Positions 55,062 through 64,000 of a DNA stretch of 64,000 nucleotides are shown here, piece after piece. The stretch is from NCBI GenBank assembly GCA_022661535.1, contig JAKULF010000003.1:1054001-1118000 (forward strand), given 5' to 3'. The DNA is from Eutypa lata. Its lineage: Eukaryota; Ascomycota; Sordariomycetes; Xylariales; Diatrypaceae. Positions within the stretch are counted from its first letter, which is position 1; each line of letters opens with the position of its first letter. The notes beneath the pieces are model-generated. The model did not search any database. It had not been told where the DNA came from and saw nothing but the letters and a program-made list of their open reading frames with translations. The translations under genes were made by a program, and so were the position numbers.

Positions 55062-58000
55062 GTTTCTGAATGGTCGAAGAAAAAATGTGCTGCAGGAGCG
55101 AAATCGATTTAATTGGTGCGCAGCTGCACGAATTCTTTCGTACCTACGCCTGTGAGTGGTCGGGGAATAATTTGTTGATGTTCTTTTATTGGGAATTCTG
55201 CAGATGGCAGTGCCCGCTTAGTGGATGAAAATGGGGCGGCAAAAGCGACGTAACAGGACAACAAGACTGAGTGGATAGGTTCTAGATATGTGAGGCGGAT
55301 AGCAGCCCAGGATGTTCGGGGAAAGTCCAGATAGGTAGGTAAATAGAAGTATGTAGGTCTGTAGGTGTAAAGTGTGTGTAGGTGATCCTAACTAGGAATG
55401 ATGGTAAAATCTGGGGAATTCTTATTATAAGGGTGGTCCCGTGTAGGTCAGCTGGTAGTCTCACTGCGGCCTCTATCGTGCTGAGATGGTGTTTTGTCTC
55501 AAACTTGATATGGCCAGCTGATGCGGGATGAATGTGCCTTTTCCTAATATGGAAATCGTGGTTCCTGGGGCCGGAATGGTAGAATTGCCGGCTACCTATG
55601 TATATGTCTTAACGACTATACAAATAGCTTTGAAATGACCGGCAAGTTGGCAGATAGAAAATATGTTGATGGATGATCTCCTGACAATCTTCAGGTTGCT
55701 GATGACGGGTCTGTGTGACCTGGACCTGGACCTGGACTCCTGGAGGTTGCCGAATACTGACCCTCGAACAAGGTTGGGGGCTGAAAAGTAATGAAGGAGT
55801 TCGTTGCTTCAGGTTTGTTTTTAGCAGTTACCAAATCAGGTGGAGGGGCACAAAGATCCTTCGTTTCGGGGTATTCTACAAGCTCATATACTAACTGTAT
55901 ACAGCTCAGAACGGATGTAAGGAATTATGAAAATTAGAACAGCTAAGCTGAATAGTCAGATAGTCAAGGGAAGCGGAGTCAAATATGAAAGAAGAAGAAA
56001 GAAGACATGCAACCACTATATTAAGCAGAAAGTCAAGGAGTTCTTGTATTGTTACTGGTTGATTGTCTAACTTGGGTGAAATTGTGGGCGAGTTCTGGAC
56101 GTTGTTATTTTAATATTTTCCTTTTATGTAGGTGTGGATTGGGATTTGTTTACTGGGGATTCTTCTGTTTGGGCGTCGTTGCGCATTGCGCAAAGCGGGA
56201 AGTCAATCGATAGCATTGGGTAGCGTAGTGGGGTTTTGCTCCTTATCTTATCCCAAAACGCTAGTGACTACAACCTTGTCGCCCTTCTTGCCCTCCTCCT
56301 GTTCTCCTGACACAAGCATACCCTAGTTCATATTCCTAAAGACAGGTACGAGAGGGGTCATCAGACGAATCACGGGATATTGAGGGACGATTCTATATTA
56401 CGTTGGTAGCGTTGGTATGTGATATAAATTGAAGATTGACTACGTACCAACGTTACGTGTTAGCTCTCCTGCTACTCTAACATACGTTGATTTATCAAAC
56501 CCCCTAACGACGATGGCATCTATGCATAATACATAGGTAGGTATGTACGTAAGGACGGCCGGGAACCTGTCTTAGACATTCAAGCTAGCATTTCTTTCTC
56601 CCACTTCGCTTGTCCGGTGTCTGTGGAGCTGACGTAGAGGAAATACATACCTACTGCATATGTGTATAGTATAAGGCTGATCGTTCCTAGTCGACACTCC
56701 ATACATCGTACTGGATAGCCAGATAACCAAGACGAGAAGGAGAAGATATATATTCTATTGTTAGATCACATGCCTATCACTGACCCTTTCGGGTATCATC
56801 CGGGGAGAAAAGGGCTAGCTAAGCGGCGTTTTAATAGTAAGCTTGATGAAGTTGTTGGTCTCATTCTTGGGTTTGGTAAACTTGTATTGCGACGATGGCA
56901 GATATGCATCTACGTAATGCTTTACTATTGTAAGACCACCTTCAAGTTTACGAGATCACAATTTAACCAGCTCCAAGCCACCAGTATCTCGGCGTTTATG
57001 GGCTGAGCCAACACCTGTTGATCATTGGCGCTTCTGATGGCTGAGCAGTGGTTGGCTGGCATGCTCGGCCACTGTATGCGTGTTCTGCATGTCAGGAACA
57101 ATGCCCCTGACATTCCTGAGGCATGGAGTATAATATGTGAAACGCCAATCACCGTGTGCCTAGTATATTCGGTTCGACACGCCCGCGTTTTGTCGTGTCG
57201 CGCGTCTCTATTTAGCTACCTCTAAATGCGTTACAGTCTGGGTAGTCCAGCCGATTATCTACCAAGTATCTACCAAGTCTACCTGCATAGTACGTAGCTC
57301 CATACCTAGCTACCAAAAACCACTCGGAACAGCTTCTGGAAATGTCAAAATATTACTCAGCTTATGGATAATTGCAGCCCGAGAGCTTCATTTTAGAAGC
57401 TCACTATTGGTTTACTATTGTTCACTTTAGCCTAACTAAACACCTAAGTAGTAGTCTAATAAGTCCTACCATCGAAGCAATGAGAATAGAGCTTTTATAA
57501 CGCACTAGCCTCTAGAATGAGCTGTGGCACTATTGTACGACGATGCATCCCTTGGACGATGGATAACGCAGACTCACCTTAGTCGAATGACCAGATCATA
57601 TCCTCGATAGCACTGAAACTTTTAGATTACCTACCTCTAGAATATTACTGAGGCTATTAGTCTACCAGCTAGATATGCAGGTTACACGTAGATACCTAGA
57701 TAGGTATTGAGTGCATACCTAATCGATACCCCAAGAGCTTGGGCCGGCGCTTGAATCCAAAGCCTCGGGTCACAAACCTAGTGAAGACAAATCTCCTCTG
57801 TGATCGAAACAAGTTGAGAAGTAAACCAGACCTACTAGTCTTCCCAATGCATGCCCAGCCTAACCCAGCATTCATGTATGGAACAGCCATTCCTGTACAC
57901 AATACAGTAGTTCCCAAGGTTATGTCTCAATCAACTACCTAGTTAGTACCAATGGTCTGACCGTCAAACGTAATGCAAGATGCAAGACCTCATCACATCC

Positions 58001-58873
58001 AGGACGCACGTACGTAGGGACTCTGGGACTCCATGTGTGCAGAATGTAGAATACGCACACTTAAATACACATACTAATTTATCACCAATCACAATCCAGT
58101 TTCTGGGCTTCAATTGGCATTGATTGATTGGATTGTTCGGAAACGTTAATTACCTATGCGCTCATCACCTACACACCTACCTATTTTATCTACCGGTTTA
58201 TTCCCCCTTTTCACGAATCACCTATCACTTCTATCAGGCATTGAAGATGTCCAATGTAACTTCAATATGTATGCAATCATTGATGCCGTGCGGACCTAAG
58301 CTTTCCTGCTGTCCAAAAGGATGGTAGTTCTATACGTAGTACTACACCGAGCTGTATAAACGTCGGCTACCTACATACATTAACGCCTGTGGTGCGATGA
58401 TTCCCTTAGGTATTCGTAGAAGGTAGATAGGTGGTTAACTTCGTATAACCTACCTGTAGGTAAGCGTATACCACCTCTGTCTAACGTTAGACTACAAGTT
58501 GAGACCATTAATTGCTCCGTGCTGTACGTAGCTTTGAATCTTGAACTCCACATATATAAACTTTAACCTTGAGCACTATACTACATATAGATGGAGGACG
58601 TAACTAAGCGGAGTTTCCTTCAACACACACCACTCGGAGGCTCTCGCTGGGCGCCGATTCTCGTCCTCGTTGGTCACTTCCTATTGCACCTTTTCTGTTT
58701 CAAGTTGACCCTTTCCCCGTTACATACCGATACCGACCTCTAGGTAGAAGAAACGACGATAACAACAAACCCGTTTCTTTCCTTCCTGAATATACCCCCG
58801 ATCATTCAACCAACCCTTCCGCCTTTCCAAAGGCTCGTCTCTCTTTTTTTTTTGCCTTACCTTGTGCTAGACC
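55062..58873. other. Long divergent intergenic region
   Basis: About 3.8 kb between the divergent LYAR-like and BEM46 genes. Many TACCTA/TAGGTA words occur (for example 55335-55360, 57235-57310, 58370-58470). Open frames are short and motif-free. No RNA gene or transposon is identified. Confidence 0.45.
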
Positions 58874-60390
58874 ATGTCGCCTCCAGCCGCGACGTCGTCA
58901 CATCCTAGCAGCTATCTGGAGCAGACTGTCTCGGTCTTCAGCACCGTGGCCGCTTATTTACGCGTCCCGGCTCTGGCCTCCACGGTATGCCTTTAATGCC
59001 TCCGTCTTCTAGTTCACGTTCTTCTCCTTTGCGTACATCCTCCTTCCGATCGACCAACACCGTCTCGACAACGTCGTCTTTAAGATCTTCCTCCTTCGTT
59101 CGGGCTTATCAGCGTGCCCAAAATGCCATCTCCAATCGCTGCCGGGCTGCAGGCGAGCTAACAGATGTTGCTCAGGGTGTTGCCGCCGTCTTGACATCCC
59201 TCCTTTATTTCAAGCAAAAGTCAGTTCTGGCCCCTTCCTGTAGTCATTCGCTCCCATGCATAATCCTAATGGTCCATCGATACCACCTTGTTACTACCAC
59301 CTTCAATGTAACTATAATTTATCTACCAAGACCACCAGCTAGCTCCCTAGGCTGTAAGCTGAAGCTAACCAATATACCCCCACGTTACAGGGCGTTGATC
59401 TACCCATCTCATATGCCCCCAAATGCCCGGACTGATGTACCGCGGCCCTCGCAATTCGGCATTAAAGATTTCGAAGAGTTGGTCATACCGACAAGCGATG
59501 GCGAGAAGTTGTCAGCATTCTACATTCGTGGCCCCCGTCGCGGTCGGTATTCGAAGTGTACAATGATCATGTTCCACGGGAACGCGGGCAACATTGGACA
59601 CCGATTACCAATTGCCCGCATGCTGATCAATTATGTCGGCTGCAATGTATTCATGGTCGAGTACCGGGGATACGGCCTGTCAACAGGCGAACCGGATGAG
59701 AAGGGTCTCATGATCGACGCACAAACGGCACTCGATTACTTACGGGAGCGGGCAGAGACGAGGGACCACAAGCTTATTGTCTATGGACAGAGCTTAGGGG
59801 GGGCGGTCAGTATCAGGCTGGTGCAGAGGAACCAGCACTCGGGCGACATTGTGGGGCTAGTACTCGAGAACACTTTCCTCTCAATGCGGTCATTGATCCC
59901 ATCAGTCATCCCACCTGCCAAATACCTAACCATGCTATGTCATCAGGTCTGGCCAAGCGAGGCTATGATCCCTAATATCACCGAGGTTCCAATCTTGTTC
60001 TTGAGTGGTCTTCAAGACGAGATCGTCCCGTAAGTAGCTCATTCGTCTTATGCTTCAGGCTTTCTTCTCTCTGGCATTCACATGATGACCTTAAACAACC
60101 ATCCACAAAACATGAGCCCTCTTTACGGGGGCATGGATTTAACTTCTGTTTCCTGATTATGCCTTACTACACTTTATAAAAATATGATCCACAGGTGTTT
60201 GGCTATTCGTTAACATTTCTCTCTCTCCAGGCCCAGTCATATGCGCAAATTATACGAGTTAGCAACAACCCCGACCAAGATCTGGAAGCCATTGCCTGGT
60301 GGAGATCACAACTCGAGTGTATTAGAGGAGGGTTACTTCGAAGCCGTTTCAGAATTCGTATCGAACACAGCCGGTGATGAGAAGTTATGA
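58874..60390 (+). CDS. bem46: BEM46-family alpha/beta hydrolase (ABHD13-like)
   Basis: Membrane-anchored alpha/beta hydrolase of about 317 residues; in Neurospora the homologue is linked to cell polarity and ascospore germination. Exons are 58874-58984, 59176-59219 (44 nt), 59391-60029 and 60231-60390; all phases agree. The N-terminal segment (VPALASTGVAAVLTSLLYF, spanning exon 1 to exon 2) is a signal anchor for the ER or plasma membrane. Core blocks: KALIYPSHMPPNART, QFGIKDFEELVIPT, MFHGNAGNIGHRLPIA, EYRGYGLSTGEPDEKGLMID, YGQSLGGA with the nucleophile Ser, LENTFLSMRSLIPSVIPPA, LFLSGLQDEIVPPSHM with the acid, and GGDHNSS with the His. The triad is therefore complete. A longer frame starting at 58987 is intron read-through and is rejected. 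Confidence 0.93.
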
Positions 60391-60996
60391 TTTCACGAGT
60401 ATCGGAAAGCAACACCGGTTCCTTAAAGATTGTTGTTGTTGCTGTTGGTCACCTTCATGAGCTTGGTAAAGAAAAGAAAAGAAACATTGTAATGCTTTAT
60501 GCCTTTTTTCCCTACTAGATACCCATACCCTTACGCCACCGCTGGCGAAGGGCTTCGCTACTATTATAATGCATCATATATAGCATCACAGACTGCATAT
60601 AAAGAAAAGACCGAGCCTAATTGCCTTTAGAAATAATGATTAATATGTTCCTTTATATGGTGCGAACTCTAAAGCTCCTTAACTCTAGCAGCGAAGACAT
60701 CGTTGCGGTCTAGGCAACACTCGAGGATGTGGTCTTGAGAGAAATCCAAAAGCCTTCGCAATGTATAGTTCTATATGACGCCCTAAATGTTCAGGGACAG
60801 TACTCATATTGCGAGAGGTCAACGACTTCTCGGAGTACTTAACTACCTAACCTACAAATTTACAGACGCTGCTACATGCTCAGCTACTTTCCGTAAGGAT
60901 TTATATACTCGTTCGAGCAGATAGGGCTAAGCTTTCTATGTATATAGCAGCTCTAAGCTACCTGGCAAGCAAAATCACCATCCACCTCAAATGACT

Positions 60997-61036
<40 letters not shown>
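60997..61036 (+). repeat. (TG)n(AG)n compound microsatellite
   Basis: Eight TG units pass directly into about twelve GA/AG units. Confidence 0.9.
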
Positions 61037-61037
<1 letters not shown>

Positions 61038-61779
61038 AAGCTATACTCCTCATTGTGTACCTAGTTGTTGTTTCATGGACGGAATTTGATTGCTTCTCGT
61101 CGTGTCTTGCTTGACCTTGAAACCTCGCCTGAATTACAATGGCTGACTACACGATGAAATAACCCCCAACGCAAATAAATAGCACGCCCACGGTTTAAGA
61201 GGCCCACGATGACAGGGACCTAGCGTAAGTGTAATGCTTAAGAAGTCGAATCAACTCAATAGCGAGCATTCTCGGCGGAGAGGGGTGATACGGGAGGTCA
61301 GGGTCGGGGATGTTATAATATGGCTAGCCACAAAAAAAAAGAGCCAGCCTCTTCTTCTAGTTGGGCGAATATGAGCATATATATATCCAGTTATCGAAAC
61401 ACCATTCCGGGGTGTCGTACGAACATTGAACAGTAAGATCGACATTCACAAGTCGCAGGGCAATGCGTGTACCATTTGTACAAGTTCATTCAATACATGC
61501 CTGCTATCACACTACGATTCCAGTTTCTCTCCTTCCTTCCTTCCTTGCTTCCTCTCCCCCTTTTCTCCTTAGCCCCTTTTCCCAACCAGCATTATACACG
61601 CCGGTATCAGACATAGCTGTTTAGAAAATCCGTTCTTTTTTTTTTTTTTTGCTTTTTTTCCCCACCACGTCTTCGGTCAGCCATTATTTTTTTCGTAATG
61701 TGTTCCATGGCGCCCATGTCCCTTTTTCCAGCACGGCCCATGTTCCTTCATGCCATAATCGCAGATTCAGACTGATGAA

Positions 61780-61794
61780 CCCCCCCCCCCCCCC
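61780..61794 (+). repeat. C15 homopolymer
   Basis: Fifteen consecutive C lie in non-coding sequence. Confidence 0.8.
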
Positions 61795-61853
61795 ATTATC
61801 ACTCTCTTTCGACTTCTTGTTTTTTTCTTTCCTTAACCACTACTTGCTGCCCC

Positions 61854-62551
61854 TTATTTCCGTTTCCGCTCCGCGGCGTCGAACTTCTCCTCGAGGGTCT
61901 GGACGTAGGAGCTCAGTCGCTGGCACGCAGCTTGTAGGGTCTGTAAAGCGTTCGTCGCGGAACAGGAAACCGCTTAGTGTCAGCAAAACAAAAAACAAAA
62001 AAAAGACACAACATACACTCCGTAGCATGAACAACGATAGTAGTCAACCGAAAGGTTGCTCTATCGAAGGGAGAAAAGGGGGGTTGGGGGAATGGGATGG
62101 GTTGCATAAGTGACGACGACGTACGTAGATATCCTCCGTCAACAGCTCATTGCTCGCCTTGTACTCGCGCAGGACGTATCCGTAGACGCCGGCACCCGCG
62201 AGGGTGCTGCCGAGGAGGAAGCCGAAGAGCCTATAATGTGCGTCATATCGTTAGTCCATCCATCCGTCCATTCATCCATCCATTCATTAATTTGTTCCTT
62301 TTTTTCGTGTCCCACGCGATCAGGGATTATGACCCCGCCACACCACACCACACCACACCACAGTACACTGCACCGGATCAGTTCAGATTAACTCACCCTC
62401 CTCGAAAGGCACCGACGGGCTTGCGAGCCGGCAGCGGCGCGTCAGAGAGGACGCGGGCCGTAGCGTGGAAGCCGCGCGCAGCAGCAGCAGTAGCAGGGGA
62501 GCTTCGGATCAGGGCCTGAGCCGTAGACGAGCAGAGTATCCTCGATGCCAT
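61854..62551 (-). CDS. Small mitochondrial membrane protein, uncharacterised
   Basis: Predicted 115-residue protein. Exons are 62551-62397, 62230-62125 and 61940-61854; phases agree at both junctions (donors GTGAGT and GTACGT, acceptors TATAG and TACAG). The N-terminus MASRILCSSTAQALIRS with ARGFHATARVLS is a classic mitochondrial presequence with a processing site near the FHATAR motif. One transmembrane segment follows (GLFGFLLGSTLAGAGVYGYV), and the tail is a short coiled coil (LQAACQRLSSYVQTLEEKFD) ending in KRK. The likely place is the inner membrane. I do not recognise a named family, so no function is given. The first ATG of the long frame (62662) is rejected because the presequence begins at 62551. 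Intron 1 carries a (CCACA)5 repeat. Confidence 0.8.
62338..62362 (+). repeat. (CCACA)5 pentanucleotide repeat
   Basis: Five perfect CCACA units lie within intron 1 of the small mitochondrial protein gene. Confidence 0.85.
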
Positions 62552-63468
62552 GGTGTGTATCTCGTAGGCAGATAGTCCGCGTGTGTGTAATATCTCTCTC
62601 TTTCTCTCGTGCGCTTGTTCGTTCGATCCCCGTCGGTCGTTCGCTTGTTCGTTCGTTCGCACGTGCAGACTTGGTAGGGGTTTTTTTTTGTTGGGGCGTC
62701 TGTATAGGAGAGAGGTATTTTAAATTTGTTGTCCAAGTTCGAATCAAATCATTACTGCCGTCGGAAGTTATGTACGCAGCATAATATGAGGTAGTTATAT
62801 TAGATAGGTACTTAGGTTGGTATGTATGTAATTGATTGTTAATTACCTAAGGTAAGGCATCTACGGTAGGTATGGGGGGGGGGGGGGCAATTCACTGCAT
62901 GCGGGCCATTCACAACCGAGCCCACCCGATCTAATTATCCCTGATTGGGCAGTCTGGGGAGAGCTTGATTCTACAGCCACTGATTTCCCGCGGTTGTTTG
63001 TTTAGAATTGCCCATGAAACCCCGAACACCCCCGTCTGGCCGGAGATATGTAGTTCTAGCATATGTGGGGGGCATCAGCTCGATACTCGGCTTACACAGC
63101 TTTACTTTCTTAATTCGAGCTCTAGTTCTTAGATCTACTCATCGATTCTAGTCATACCAGTACTAAGTGGACTGGATGTCAATGAGAAGATAGAGCTCTA
63201 CACTTTATATACGATTAAAGCGGATTAGGTTCTGAGAATAACATCATATCACCAGCTAAAGTACTACACAGCAAGTCTCTTGTCATCAAACGCAGAAATC
63301 ATTAACCCTAGATGCCGAACTACCGTAAAAGGTCGTCAGAAGTATCCCAGTCCCAGAACGACCCATTGCCTCCAGCTTATCTTACCGCTGGAACCGCAGA
63401 AACTATACATGTCGTAAAACCATTTCGTCTTTCTTTTTCATTTGTCTTGTGTATTCATCTTGAGCTTT
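62552..63468. other. Intergenic, with a G14 run
   Basis: About 0.9 kb between the small mitochondrial gene and the 3' end of the PDI gene. It contains the 5' flank of the former, TTCG/GTTC-type short repeats near 62610-62660, a G14 run (62874-62887) and TAGGTA words near 62800-62870. No gene is seen. Confidence 0.5.
62874..62887 (+). repeat. G14 homopolymer
   Basis: Fourteen consecutive G lie in intergenic DNA. Confidence 0.8.
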
Positions 63469-64000
63469 TTACAACTCATCGTGGTCATCGCTGGCCTTGG
63501 CAGCCTCGCTCTCACTAGCCGCAGGTGCAACTGGCGTCTCATCCTCAGTCTTCTCGGAGACCTCGGCCTTGTACTTGCCGTTCTCCTTGATGAACTTGAC
63601 AAGGTCCTCAACAGTTCGGGAGCCGCTATAGTTAACAGGGTCCGACTTGGCGCCAGCGGGGTAGAGCTTGATAGTAGGGAAACCCTGGATCTCATCGGGA
63701 ACGTCGTTGGTAGTGGCGTCGACCTTGGCGATCACAACCTTGTCCTTGAATTCGCTGTCCGCGTACATGGAAGCAAGAGTATCGTACTTGGGGGCAAGAG
63801 CCTTGCAGTGACCGCACCAGGGAGCGTAGAACTCGATGAGGACATCCTTGCTGTCATCCAGAACAATATCCTCGTAGCTCTTACCGACGACAACAGTGAC
63901 AGGACCCTCCTGAGTCTCGGGGATGGGCTCCGACTTGACGCTGGGCTCAACCTTGCCGGAACTGAAGTCCTCTACGAAACTGGTGATAGCATCAAGGGTG
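63469..64000 (-). CDS. pdi1: Protein disulfide isomerase, C-terminal part (runs off the window)
   Basis: C-terminal 177 residues of an ER protein disulfide isomerase; the 5' part lies beyond the right edge. The second thioredoxin domain is complete: VVVGKSYEDIVLDD, active site APWCGHCKAL with the CGHC redox pair, VDATTNDVPDEIQGFPTIKLYPAG with the cis-Pro loop, and YSGSRTVEDLVKFIKENG. An acidic Ala/Glu-rich tail ends in HDEL, the fungal ER-retention signal. The enzyme forms and rearranges disulfides in secreted proteins, such as the Cys-rich metalloprotease in this window. No intron is seen in the part covered. The symbol is by family; ER paralogues such as Mpd1 are less likely given the a'-domain and tail. 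Confidence 0.93.
   Translation of the reverse strand, partial: TLDAITSFVEDFSSGKVEPSVKSEPIPETQEGPVTVVVGKSYEDIVLDDSKDVLIEFYAPWCGHCKALAPKYDTLASMYADSEFKDKVVIAKVDATTNDVPDEIQGFPTIKLYPAGAKSDPVNYSGSRTVEDLVKFIKENGKYKAEVSEKTEDETPVAPAASESEAAKASDDHDEL

Larger units (their letters stand above)
60391..61853. other. Convergent 3' spacer
   Basis: About 1.5 kb between two converging genes. It holds a compound TG/AG microsatellite (60997-61036), a CCTT-rich stretch near 61530-61550, T-runs near 61636-61650 and a C15 run at 61780-61794. No gene is seen. Confidence 0.5.

Noticed and set aside
58987..60033. A 348-codon frame starting in intron 1 of the BEM46 gene
   Set aside because: It includes two introns read through; the spliced product matches the family exactly and this frame's N-terminus does not.
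1..64000. CRISPR arrays, insertion sequences, rRNA genes
   Set aside because: No regularly spaced direct repeats, transposase frames, terminal inverted repeats or rRNA-like conserved sequence were seen; the gene structures are eukaryotic.

Overview
The window is nuclear DNA of a filamentous ascomycete (Pezizomycotina, most likely Sordariomycetes, possibly Xylariales; the order-level guess is weak). The evidence is small GT-AG introns with CTAAC/CTGAC-like branch sites, GC-rich third codon positions, fungal-only families (GT15 mannosyltransferase, SesB/NACHT NLR, DUF604-like glycosyltransferase, BEM46) and AT-rich intergenic DNA crowded with TACCTA/TAGGTA words. I rebuilt exons by hand from reading-frame continuity, splice signals and family motifs. 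No transcript data were available, so start codons and a few junctions are provisional.

Layout. 0.2-2.3 kb: MFS transporter. 3.0-7.8 kb: two divergent amidoligase-family genes; the left one has a single in-frame stop. 8.5-11.7 kb: a Golgi-type DDD glycosyltransferase converging on an HSL-type alpha/beta hydrolase. 11.7-16.8 kb: gene-poor. 16.8-20.3 kb: an NLR with hydrolase-like, NACHT and degenerate repeat regions. 23.9-25.2 kb: class I terpene synthase with a 19-nt exon that ends inside the Asp-rich motif. 28.1-29.5 kb: galactonate dehydratase-like enolase-superfamily enzyme. 30.4-31.7 kb: secreted M43-type metalloprotease whose reading frame requires a [D1,2] stwintron. 33.8-36.5 kb: a decayed locus with an MFS relic and a saccharopine reductase (LYS9-type) relic. 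37.0-38.6 kb: F-box protein. 38.6-43.4 kb: gene-poor, with a tRNA-derived composite element that carries Pol III signals.

From about 44 kb the window is mostly housekeeping and secretory genes: a Dap1/MAPR haem-binding protein, GT15 mannosyltransferase, Erd1/EXS protein and Pex10 (divergent pair), LYAR-type zinc finger protein, BEM46 hydrolase, a small mitochondrial membrane protein, and the 3' end of a protein disulfide isomerase running off the right edge. GT15, Erd1 and PDI all belong to the secretory pathway but form no visible cluster. The left half (amidoligases, NLR, terpene synthase, metalloprotease, relics) looks like accessory genome and the right half like core genome. The most unusual observations are the stwintron, the tRNA-like element, the split terpene synthase motif and the nonsense codon in the amidoligase.
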